From Burkholderiales bacterium (GTDB lineage: Bacteria; Pseudomonadota; Gammaproteobacteria; Burkholderiales; Burkholderiaceae_F): 9,839 bases of DNA. The stretch covers positions 1-9,839 of the forward strand of contig JAJPXW010000166.1 in assembly GCA_021205255.1 (NCBI GenBank), read 5' to 3'. Below are positions 1 to 6,096 of this stretch, one piece after another. The notes under the pieces were generated by a model. It did not search any database and was not told the origin of the DNA. It worked only from the letters and a program-made list of their open reading frames with translations. Numbering within the stretch: the stretch's first letter is position 1; each line of letters starts with the position of its first letter. Both the position numbers and the translations under genes were made by a program.

Positions 1-1788
1 ACTGTACCATTTCCAGCTTCCGAAAGAATCTATGTAGAAGGAAGCCGTCCTGATATTAAAGTTCCGATGAGAAAAATTATTCTTGAGGATAGTCCGGAGA
101 CACCGCTTAGCCCTGCGGAGAAAAACCCTCCAATTTATGTTTATGACACTTCCGGTCCGTATACGTTGCCAGGGGAGGAAGTCGATTACGGAGCAGGATT
201 GCCTAGACTTAGGGAAAAATGGATTGAAGAGAGGGCGGATACTCAAATACTTTCTGACTTGACAAGCAAATATGGTCAGGAAAGATTAGCTGACAAAAAA
301 CTGGATGCCATTCGTTTCCCGTCTAAGTATCTACCGCGAAAGGCTTTACCTGGTAAATGTCCGACGCAGCTTCATTATGCTCGGCAAGGAATAATTACTC
401 CAGAAATGGAATTCGCAGCAATACGAGAAAATTGCTTGCGTCAAAAATACGAGGAGGAAGTTAGAAAGAATTGTTCTTCACGAGCGGCCCATATGCTTCT
501 GTCCCAGCATCCCGGTGTGCCGTTGCCTAAAAATGATCCTTTGCCAAGTCAGATTACCCCAGAGTTCGTGCGTTCCGAAATAGCCGCTGGCCGAGCTTTG
601 ATGCCCATGAACATCAACCATCCGGAATCCGAACCGATGGTAATTGGAAGAAATTTCCTTACAAAGATAAACTCCAATATTGGTAATTCGGCATTAGGTT
701 CGAGTATTGCCGAAGAAGTCGAGAAGATGGTGTGGTCGGTTAGGTGGGGAGCCGATACTGTGATGGACCTGTCCACTGGAAAGAACATTCATGAGACTCG
801 GGAATGGATTGTGAGAAATTCTCCGGCGCCAGTCGGTACTGTGCCACTTTATCAAGCTCTTGAAAAAGTCAATGGCTATGCCGAAAAACTCGATTGGGAG
901 ATTCTCAAGGACACATTTATTGAGCAAGCCGAGCAAGGCGTCGATTACTTTACTGTCCATGCTGGATTGATTAAGGAGTTGATTCCCTATGCCGCACAGC
1001 GCCTAACAGGGATTGTGAGCAGAGGCGGCTCCATTTTGGCGAAATGGTGTATTGAACATGATCAGGAGAATCTGATTTATACGCATTTCGATGAGCTTTG
1101 CGATATTTGCCGCCAATACGATGTAGCTTTAAGCCTAGGGGACGGCTTGAGACCGGGTTGCCTTCACGATGCAAACGATGCTGCGCAATTTGGCGAACTA
1201 AAGGTTCTAGGCGAGCTTTGCAAACGGGCCTGGGAAAAAGACGTACAAGTAATGATCGAAGGACCAGGCCACATTCCGATGCAGATGATTAAGGAGAATA
1301 TGGAAGAGGAAATCGAACTTTGCCAGAAAGCCCCTTTCTATACATTAGGACCGCTAGTTGAAGACATCGCACCAGGATACGACCATATCACTTCGGCTAT
1401 AGGCGGAACCATGATTGGCTGGTATGGAACAGCCATGCTTTGTTACGTTACTCCGAAGGAGCATCTTGGCCTACCGGATAAAAACGACGTCCGTGAGGGC
1501 ATTGTTACTTATAAGCTTGCGGCTCATGCTGCCGACTTGGCTAAAGGCGTAAATGGATCGCAGTATCGGGATAATGCTATGAGCAAGGCTAGGTTCGAAT
1601 TCCGCTGGGAAGATCAATTCCACCTTGCCTTGGATCCAGAAAAGGCAATTCAATTCCATGACGCGACGCTACCGAAAGCCAGTATGAAAAAAGCGCATTT
1701 CTGTTCCATGTGCGGACCAAATTTCTGTTCCATGAAGCTCTCGGCAGATATATTGCGCTATACGGCTAATAAGCCCGAAAAAGCCTAA
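1..1788 (+). CDS. thiC: Phosphomethylpyrimidine synthase ThiC, 5' end outside the window
   Basis: ThiC is a cytosolic radical-SAM enzyme that rearranges aminoimidazole ribotide into hydroxymethylpyrimidine phosphate for thiamine synthesis. The frame is open from base 1, and its first codons read PFPASERIYVEGSRPDI, a conserved ThiC stretch. The ATG at 67 is therefore internal, and I place the true start upstream. Signature segments follow in order: NIGNS near 681, DLSTGKNIHETR, SLGDGLRPG, EGPGHIP with its metal-site His codon at 1270, and YDHIT with its His codon at 1384. The C-terminal CX2CX4C cluster motif has Cys codons at 1702, 1711 and 1726. About 595 residues are visible, so only a few tens of N-terminal residues are missing. 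Any TPP riboswitch would lie off the left edge. All key residues appear intact. The identification is secure. Confidence 0.98.
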   Translation, partial: TVPFPASERIYVEGSRPDIKVPMRKIILEDSPETPLSPAEKNPPIYVYDTSGPYTLPGEEVDYGAGLPRLREKWIEERADTQILSDLTSKYGQERLADKKLDAIRFPSKYLPRKALPGKCPTQLHYARQGIITPEMEFAAIRENCLRQKYEEEVRKNCSSRAAHMLLSQHPGVPLPKNDPLPSQITPEFVRSEIAAGRALMPMNINHPESEPMVIGRNFLTKINSNIGNSALGSSIAEEVEKMVWSVRWGADTVMDLSTGKNIHETREWIVRNSPAPVGTVPLYQALEKVNGYAEKLDWEILKDTFIEQAEQGVDYFTVHAGLIKELIPYAAQRLTGIVSRGGSILAKWCIEHDQENLIYTHFDELCDICRQYDVALSLGDGLRPGCLHDANDAAQFGELKVLGELCKRAWEKDVQVMIEGPGHIPMQMIKENMEEEIELCQKAPFYTLGPLVEDIAPGYDHITSAIGGTMIGWYGTAMLCYVTPKEHLGLPDKNDVREGIVTYKLAAHAADLAKGVNGSQYRDNAMSKARFEFRWEDQFHLALDPEKAIQFHDATLPKASMKKAHFCSMCGPNFCSMKLSADILRYTANKPEKA

Positions 1789-1861
1789 AAATAGGCATGC
1801 TTATCGCAAAAGGCTGTAAAAATCGCATCCTTTCACTAATGATCTAACCAGGAATTTGAAA

Positions 1862-2512
1862 ATGGCAGACCCAAAGAAAACACTGGAAGAAGAAGCCTAC
1901 GAAAAGGGCGAAGAGATGGGCTATGACCTCGAAGAAGCTTCAAAAGAGATGATGGCCAAGACCAATGAACTTTTACAAGGTTCGGAAGCTTTTAAAGCGC
2001 TTGTTAAGGAGTACAACGAAGACAAGCTTGATGCTGAAAAGCTCAAGAAGAAAGTTCATAAGGAGGTGCCCGTAATCCTGGAGAAAGTCGAAAAGCTCAA
2101 GAACTCCTTAGTGAAGCTTGGAAGGGTTATTGAGAGAAAAGCCCATCATTTAGTCAAAATTGTTGAAAAGGGAGTGGCTGGACGCAAGCGTCTGCCGCAG
2201 AACAGTAGGGTAGCCGATGACTATGGGCTAATTCCGGTCATGTTCCATCAAGTGCGGGATCGTATCCAGGAAACATTTGGAGAACTTGAGCAGAAGGCGG
2301 AAAAGAATCCTGATCTGAAACCTGTCTTCGATGCCTTGAACGAAATTAAGGGTTCTCTTGAAAAGCTAGCTTCCAAGGCCCAGGAAATGGGAGAACAAGT
2401 AAAGGCTTTCCTTAACTACGAATACTATCAAGGAGATGTGCCACCAAAGGAGGATCCGGAACGCGGAAAGCAGATTGGAAACCTTATCGGTAGCCGTCGG
2501 GACGAAAAATGA
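1862..2512 (+). CDS. Unrecognised charged, helical protein (216 aa)
   Basis: I do not recognise this family. The ATG at 1862 is chosen over an in-frame TTG at 1856 because AGGAA at 1850-1854 sits 7 nt before it. The protein is very rich in Lys and Glu and has long heptad-like helical stretches, roughly residues 35-100 and 130-185. In the middle is a less charged segment, GRKRLPQNSRVADDYGLIPV. There is no signal peptide, membrane segment, cysteine cluster or catalytic motif, so a cytosolic coiled-coil or helical-bundle protein is likely. It starts 73 nt after thiC with no clear terminator between, so read-through from thiC is possible, but nothing ties it to thiamine metabolism. A terminator follows at 2607. 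Good coding character and a ribosome binding site make it a real gene of unknown role. Confidence 0.85.
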   Translation: MADPKKTLEEEAYEKGEEMGYDLEEASKEMMAKTNELLQGSEAFKALVKEYNEDKLDAEKLKKKVHKEVPVILEKVEKLKNSLVKLGRVIERKAHHLVKIVEKGVAGRKRLPQNSRVADDYGLIPVMFHQVRDRIQETFGELEQKAEKNPDLKPVFDALNEIKGSLEKLASKAQEMGEQVKAFLNYEYYQGDVPPKEDPERGKQIGNLIGSRRDEK

Positions 2513-2606
2513 TTTTTAGCTCTGATTCTTAAAAGCATTGAGGAGAATATTCCTTTTATTGCTTGAGAGAGAAGGTCGATGCCTTTGGGCTTGAATTCTG
2601 GAGATT

Positions 2607-2645
2607 AGGGACTTGTGCGCTTTTGCTAGCAGTCCCTTTCTTTTA
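2607..2645 (+). terminator. Intrinsic terminator after the 216-aa gene
   Basis: AGGGACT (2607-2613) and AGTCCCT (2631-2637) form a perfect 7-bp stem, followed by the T-rich run TTCTTTT. It lies in the gap between two convergent genes, and the T-run is on the plus strand. It therefore most likely ends the thiC-side transcript. The minus-strand gene ends at 2662 and would read into the same hairpin without a T-run. This hairpin is the only element I see between 2513 and 2661. Confidence 0.7.
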
Positions 2646-2661
2646 CTTAAAGGTTCTCAAA

Positions 2662-3510
2662 TTAACGACCAAGGAGCCCGACCTGGTTCACAGTTGCTTC
2701 GACAACTGCATCTTGCCAATCTGGCAAAATCATGCCGGTAGCAAATTGAAATTTAGTGCAATCGAGCCCAACATTTTCTTCCTTGACATAGCTTCTTCTC
2801 ATTGCGGTCATTGGCCAGACTAAATCAGGTCTTACTTTCCTAGCCGTTTGCAAGGCAAGAGTCTGCCATTCGAATTCAGACGGTGTCCCAATGCATGCCA
2901 AGTTAAAGATGCCGGCAACATTTTTATCAGCGACGGCTTTTTTAATAATGTGAGTTAGGAGTTTTGTGGCCTGCCGCTCTGAAATTAAGCTTGTGCGGTT
3001 TCCAGGATTTAGCGTTAAATGGCGTCTGCCGAGAGAGGAATTAATAAATTTTTTTAATTGGCAAGATGATGTTGAGCCTAAAATCCTACCGCTTCTAATG
3101 ACTACCGTATGAACAAATTCCTCTATTAACTCCTGGTGGGCTTTTGCAACTTGCAATGCTTTTAAGTCTTGCAAGTCAGGGACATCCTCCTCGGTGTACA
3201 GGTCTCCTTTATTGCCTGCATATAAGTTTGTATCGGATAGATGAATAAAAATAGCATCGGTACCGATTAGGCCGTGTTGAAGTGCAATCGGAATTTGAGC
3301 TTTGAGTGCTTCTTCGCACTGCAAATGGATGTGGATAAGGATGTCGGGCTTGGCCAAGGAGACGAAGGCTACGCATGCACCCTGATCTCGGAAAGGCGGA
3401 GAGGTGAGATCGATACTTGAGACTCGGCCAATATTTTCCAATTCTCTTTCAAGAAGATGCAAAAAAGGCGTTGGCTTAGCTGCTAAAAGGAATTTCGGAT
3501 TTAGAAACAT
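2662..3510 (-). CDS. RmlD-like (sugar-nucleotide reductase fold) protein with degenerate active site
   Basis: The 282 residues resemble the RmlD/dTDP-4-dehydrorhamnose reductase family of NAD(P)-dependent short-chain enzymes. Matches run in order: KPDILIHIH (family: PD-I/V-hydrophobic), SDTNLYAG at 92-99 in place of STDYVFDG, YTEED, IRSGRILG at 138-145, GIFNLAC, and a C-terminal LDCTKF...GMILPDWQDA like the family's LDxxK...LPxW. The N-terminal Rossmann glycines (TGxxGQLG) are replaced by AAKPTPFL at 10-17. The YGxSK motif reads LQVAK at 119-123, so the catalytic Tyr is Leu while Lys123 remains. Such a protein is unlikely to be a normal reductase. A binding or regulatory role, as known for the MAT2B branch of this family, is possible but unproven. 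It is a single gene on the minus strand, divergent from the Mg2+-regulated operon. No frameshift is seen. Confidence 0.8.
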   Translation of the reverse strand: MFLNPKFLLAAKPTPFLHLLERELENIGRVSSIDLTSPPFRDQGACVAFVSLAKPDILIHIHLQCEEALKAQIPIALQHGLIGTDAIFIHLSDTNLYAGNKGDLYTEEDVPDLQDLKALQVAKAHQELIEEFVHTVVIRSGRILGSTSSCQLKKFINSSLGRRHLTLNPGNRTSLISERQATKLLTHIIKKAVADKNVAGIFNLACIGTPSEFEWQTLALQTARKVRPDLVWPMTAMRRSYVKEENVGLDCTKFQFATGMILPDWQDAVVEATVNQVGLLGR

Positions 3511-3622
3511 GGGCCATCCAAAGTTTTCGCATTTATGTTACTTCATGGAAGAATACGATTATAGATAATGTTAAAAGCGCCATTCGATAGGCTTTTGAGA
3601 GGGATAGCCAGAAGGTAAATAT

Positions 3623-3660
3623 TTGAGTGTTTAAGTAGAAATCCTTATTTTTCTCATAAT
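3623..3660 (+). promoter_or_regulatory. Candidate promoter of the Mg2+-leader operon
   Basis: Two overlapping sigma70-like readings lie just upstream of the M-box. One is TTGAGT (3623-3628), 17 nt, TATTTT (3646-3651). The other is TTAAGT (3631-3636), 18 nt, CATAAT (3655-3660). Either would start transcription some 20-35 nt before the aptamer. The region 3511-3690 must also hold the promoter of the divergent RmlD-like gene, which I could not assign. It contains no gene. Confidence 0.4.
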
Positions 3661-3689
3661 CTCGTTTTTACTAATTTATTCGCATAAAA

Positions 3690-3880
3690 TGCGCCCCGTT
3701 CCGGTAAGCGAGGCTACCGCGGGGATACGGGCTGTTGCCGCAAAATGGAGGAGACTTCATTCGCAGGTTTGAACAGTTCATGTCGACAAAAGGCGTGAAC
3801 TAACACAGTTTCATCGCCCCACAGAGCTGAAGCCCACACGGCAAACTAGAATTTCTATTCACTGTGCAAGTAGTTAAGCA
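3690..3880 (+). ncRNA. M-box (ykoK leader) Mg2+ riboswitch aptamer
   Basis: The region follows the M-box consensus block by block. GGTAAGCGAGGCTACC (3703-3718) is the GGUGAGGCUCC-type hairpin, with GGTA pairing to TACC. GGGATACGGGCTGTTGCC follows, like GAGAUACGCUGCUGCC. Next come AAAATGGAGGAGAC, then GGTTTGAACAG, then the hairpin AGTTCATGTCGACAAAAGGC with its matching GTGAACT, like CAUCGACAUAAGGUG in the family. After these, AGAGCTGAAGCCC leads to the closing strand, where CGGCAA (3839-3844) pairs with TTGCCG (3735-3740). The tail ACTGTGCAAGTAG recalls the family's ACAGUGCUAAAGCU. In the known class, Mg2+ binding compacts the RNA and lowers expression of Mg2+ transporter genes. Exact ends are uncertain by about 10 nt. 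It lies upstream of three CorA-like genes, which fits. Confidence 0.88.
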
Positions 3881-3897
3881 CCCTGTCTGATTCTTCT

Positions 3898-3927
3898 GGT
3901 AAGTGTGAGCCATTTACCTCTTCTTTA
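3898..3927 (+). terminator. Candidate terminator of the M-box expression platform
   Basis: GGTAAGTG (3898-3905) pairs with CATTTACC (3911-3918) in an 8-bp stem with one G-U pair and a 5-nt loop. The pyrimidine-rich run TCTTCTTT follows. Its place about 20 nt after the aptamer is where M-box leaders often carry a Mg2+-dependent terminator. The stem is only moderately stable and the T-run is interrupted by C, so it may be a weak terminator or a pause site. Confidence 0.45.
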
Positions 3928-3949
3928 AACCTTTAAAAGGGGAGAGATC

Positions 3950-3994
3950 ATGGACGAAGACAGTAGTCGACTTTTAAAGAATTTAACGGCTTAA
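3950..3994 (+). CDS. Putative 14-aa Mg2+ leader peptide
   Basis: ATG at 3950 opens a 14-codon frame, MDEDSSRLLKNLTA, ending with TAA at 3992. It is preceded by a purine-rich ribosome binding site, AAGGGGAG, with GGAG ending 5 nt before the ATG. It lies between the M-box and the first structural gene. It starts with three consecutive acidic residues. Such N-terminal acidic runs, like the Glu/Asp/Pro-rich MgtL leader of Salmonella mgtA, are known to make ribosomes fall apart at low Mg2+, so this could be a second Mg2+ sensor. The stop codon overlaps a small hairpin, GGCT (3988-3991) with AGCC (4000-4003). The binding site may be masked by CTCTTC (3918-3923) pairing with 3941-3946. Short ORFs arise by chance, and only the ribosome binding site and the position support this one. 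Confidence 0.4.
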   Translation: MDEDSSRLLKNLTA

Positions 3995-4028
3995 GTTGTA
4001 GCCGATTCTGGCAACATGCCGATTCGAT

Positions 4029-4205
4029 TTGAATAAAAGGTGCTTAATTCTATTGGGTATACTAACTCTGCTTCTCTTTGAAATGCCGAATCCGGTAGTT
4101 GAAAGTGAGCTAGTTAATTTGAGAATTAAAAATTCCATCACCTATTGGAAAAGCCTTGAAAATCTTAAGTGGATCACCCATCTACGTTCCGGTCATGATT
4201 GCTAA
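4029..4205 (+). CDS. Doubtful small hydrophobic ORF (58 aa) in the leader
   Basis: A TTG-initiated frame would begin MNKRCLILLGILTLLLFE, like a signal peptide or a single membrane helix, followed by a polar tail of about 40 residues ending at TAA 4203. I see no Shine-Dalgarno sequence before the TTG or before the in-frame ATG at 4083, and the frame lies inside a long leader that looks non-coding. It is listed because small hydrophobic peptides are common in Mg2+ regulons. Chance is the likelier explanation. Apart from this frame, a 6-bp hairpin (TTAATT 4114-4119 with AATTAA 4124-4129) and the palindrome TTGGCATGCCAA (4224-4235), I see nothing definite in 4048-4292. Confidence 0.18.
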   Translation: MNKRCLILLGILTLLLFEMPNPVVESELVNLRIKNSITYWKSLENLKWITHLRSGHDC

Positions 4206-4292
4206 AAGTGTCTAGCTATAACATTGGCATGCCAAAAATTTAATGTTTTAGTTACCTGATTTAGCCACTAAATTCTTTGCAAGATCGATCTC

Positions 4293-4361
4293 TGTTCTAG
4301 TCTCAGAATGAGGTTGTTGTAATTACCCAAGTTACAACAAATGCCAGAACAAAGTTTTGTT
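4293..4361 (+). promoter_or_regulatory. Structured 5' leader element with two mutually exclusive folds
   Basis: TGTTCT (4293-4298) can pair with AGAACA (4346-4351), enclosing two hairpins. These are CTC/GAG (4302-4304 with 4310-4312) and a perfect 9-bp TTGTTGTAA (4314-4322) with TTACAACAA (4332-4340). The closing strand AGAACA overlaps an alternative hairpin, AACAA (4348-4352) with TTGTT (4357-4361), so the two cannot form together. The element ends about 30 nt before the first structural gene's start codon, so it could affect translation of that gene. This is a visual fold only. Confidence 0.4.
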
Positions 4362-4389
4362 TCAGAACCCATAAATACCAAGGCTTTGC

Positions 4390-4719
4390 ATGAACGAGAA
4401 GAAAGTGAAACAAAAAAAGGCTTCAAAAGAAGTTGTCGGCCCTAATAACGAGCCGGTCTCGCACGATTGGGTTCAACATGAGATCTTCAATCGTGTCAGT
4501 GGCGTAATTAAGCCTCAGAAGCGCAAGATTGTTGGAACTACTAGATACGAGCGGCTTTCCCTCATGGTTGTGATTGCCTCCTGGGGATTGTTAACAGCAA
4601 TCATCCTAGGCATTCATTTCTACAACTATGACAAGGAAACAGTAACGTCTTCCAAGTCTCCGACCCATTCGTCCTTCTATGGGGTAGTTGGCCAAGAAAA
4701 TGCACCAGTCAAACATTAA
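4390..4719 (+). CDS. Small single-span membrane protein, first partner of CorA-like genes (109 aa)
   Basis: I know no named family for this protein. Residues 1-55 are polar and strongly basic (KKVKQKK at 4-10, KPQKRK at 41-46). One membrane helix follows at about 57-78, then a 30-residue polar tail. The positive-inside rule predicts the N-terminus in the cytoplasm and the tail in the periplasm. Glu54-Arg55 lies at the inner edge and His76-x-Tyr78 at the outer edge of the helix. The same spacing recurs in the second small protein of this operon, which suggests common descent. The start at 4390 has AAGG 6 nt upstream. The gene ends 14 nt before the first CorA-like gene, which has its own AGGAG site. 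Context suggests an accessory subunit of a CorA-type channel. Function is inferred from position only. Confidence 0.85.
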   Translation: MNEKKVKQKKASKEVVGPNNEPVSHDWVQHEIFNRVSGVIKPQKRKIVGTTRYERLSLMVVIASWGLLTAIILGIHFYNYDKETVTSSKSPTHSSFYGVVGQENAPVKH

Positions 4720-4733
4720 TTCCAGGAGCTGAC

Positions 4734-5693
4734 ATGGCAGAAAAAAATGCTGACAAAATAGCACCCAGCGATGAAGTGAAAACCGAGGAAAAGGTTTCCA
4801 GTGGCGTTTGGTTGCGTTTTAATACCAATGATCCAATGGCAGTAACGCAGATCGAGCACATCACTGGTGTAAGACTGGATGCGTTTCGATTGGACAATGC
4901 AACGGACTTAACAGGGGCTTCTCCAATCTACAAGATTAGGTTTGCTTATCCTGAAGGGAAGTTGCGTATGGAAAGCCAGGTGCTTTTCATCATTAATAAA
5001 GACTATTTAATCTCGCTTAAGCCTTATCCCGTTCCATATCCTCTTAATCAGGCGGCAAGAAGCCTGAAAAGAGACGGTAGAGATAACGGAATCTATGATG
5101 CTTTCGCAGTTATTCTGCAGACATTGAGCGATGCGGCTGACGATTTGCTCGACAATATGAATGAAGAGGTAAGCCAAGGCTTGGCTCAATCGACTTCCGT
5201 ATTGGAGACTTTGGACGCTAAAGGAAAAGACTTCGGCGTAACTGACGTAGTACAGACACAAGTTCTGCTTGGTGGCATTGAAGACACCTTAAGCCGCTGC
5301 GCTGAAAACTTACTGGTCTTGGGACTAACTGCTCGTCGAGCCGGCTCCAACGTCGGTAAGTCGGACACTCTGCTGCAGAACCAGTATTCAACTTTAATGA
5401 GCGATATTAAGGCTGTCGAAGGCGATGTTCAGTTCCTGCATGAAAGGGTAAGGTTCCTACAGTTGGTTAACGAACTTGCTCTTTCCACAAAACAAAACCA
5501 GATTATTAAGGTGTTTACCGTGATGGCTGCCGTATTTCTGCCAGCTCTATTGGTTTCCACCTACTACTCAATGAACTTGGAAGTGCTTCCACTTCTAGAT
5601 TGGCCGTACGCTGAACCGGTCACCTTGTGTTTCACACTGTGCTTGGCTCTGCTACCAATTATTTACGTAAAGCAACGCGGATGGTTGCGTTAA
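4734..5693 (+). CDS. CorA-family membrane protein with YSMN in place of YGMN (319 aa)
   Basis: CorA proteins are homopentameric Mg2+ channels with a large cytosolic domain and two C-terminal helices. Here the cytosolic part spans about 1-250 (alpha/beta start with WLRFNTND at 26-33, then long helices). TM1 is about 257-277 and aligns without gaps to CorA TM1 (NQIIKVFTVMAAVFLP, with the conserved Lys259 and Pro270). The signature is Tyr278-Ser-Met-Asn281, so the Gly of GMN is Ser. The loop reads LEVLPLLDW and lacks the usual MPEL glutamate. TM2 is about 294-312, and the chain ends with basic KQRGWLR. Length is normal for CorA. AGGAG at 4724-4728 sets the start. The loss of the Gly and of the loop acid suggests a modified pore or a non-conducting subunit. 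Family assignment is firm, but transport activity and ion are not shown. Confidence 0.9.
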   Translation: MAEKNADKIAPSDEVKTEEKVSSGVWLRFNTNDPMAVTQIEHITGVRLDAFRLDNATDLTGASPIYKIRFAYPEGKLRMESQVLFIINKDYLISLKPYPVPYPLNQAARSLKRDGRDNGIYDAFAVILQTLSDAADDLLDNMNEEVSQGLAQSTSVLETLDAKGKDFGVTDVVQTQVLLGGIEDTLSRCAENLLVLGLTARRAGSNVGKSDTLLQNQYSTLMSDIKAVEGDVQFLHERVRFLQLVNELALSTKQNQIIKVFTVMAAVFLPALLVSTYYSMNLEVLPLLDWPYAEPVTLCFTLCLALLPIIYVKQRGWLR

Positions 5694-5724
5694 ACATTCC
5701 ATATAAGAATTTTGGAGAAGATAA

Positions 5725-6096
5725 ATGGCTTCAAACGATAAACTTACAAGTGGGGCTGGCACGCATGCCCATTTCGTAGATGGGTTGGTATGGAATGCTG
5801 ACCTGACACTATCTGACTTCAATGAAGCTTCAAGGCTTCGTCGTCAGGCTATTGAGGCAGCTCGCGCTAACCGTCCAAAGACAGCTCTTCTTGAACGCGA
5901 AATCATGATCGCTGTAACTGGTCTTTATGTACTAATTCTTGGCGGTTTCGCAGTATTTCATCTTTATGGCGCAGCTTATCTTGATGAAAAGAACGCAGCG
6001 CAGGAAGCCGAGACGGCAGCCGCTATTGTGCAATCAGCCGAACAAAAGGCCGCAGTTGAGATAGAAGAGCAAAAGACTGCTGAGGAACACAAATGA
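5725..6096 (+). CDS. Small single-span membrane protein, second partner of CorA-like genes (123 aa)
   Basis: The N-terminal 58 residues are polar with an Arg-rich helix (RLRRQAIEAARANRPK at 37-52). One membrane helix spans about 59-81, followed by a 40-residue Ala/Glu/Gln/Lys-rich tail (90-123) that looks like a coiled coil, probably periplasmic. Glu57-Arg58 and His79-x-Tyr81 have the same 20-residue gap as Glu54-Arg55 and His76-x-Tyr78 in the first small protein. Both also carry a Phe-Asn pair near residue 33. I read the two as paralogues. GGAGAAG at 5714-5720 serves the start. The stop codon overlaps the start of the next CorA-like gene (ATGA at 6093-6096), implying translational coupling and probably paired assembly. 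No enzyme motif is visible. The accessory-subunit role is an inference. Confidence 0.87.
   Translation: MASNDKLTSGAGTHAHFVDGLVWNADLTLSDFNEASRLRRQAIEAARANRPKTALLEREIMIAVTGLYVLILGGFAVFHLYGAAYLDEKNAAQEAETAAAIVQSAEQKAAVEIEEQKTAEEHK

Noticed and set aside
67..69. ATG at 67 as the start of thiC
   Set aside because: The same frame is open to base 1 and encodes conserved ThiC sequence, so the gene begins outside the window.
1783..1796. GCCTA/TAGGC hairpin at the thiC stop codon as a terminator
   Set aside because: It has only five base pairs and no T-run after it.
2563..2823. An 86-codon plus-strand frame from TTG
   Set aside because: It crosses the terminator hairpin and overlaps the end of the RmlD-like gene in antisense. 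It has no ribosome binding site and no family resemblance.
4001..4025. GCCGATTC direct repeat, 17 nt apart, as an attachment site or iteron
   Set aside because: There are only two 8-nt copies and no mobile or replication gene nearby.
4224..4235. 12-nt palindrome TTGGCATGCCAA as an operator
   Set aside because: It is a single copy inside the transcribed leader, far from the likely promoter and with no second site, so a protein operator cannot be supported.
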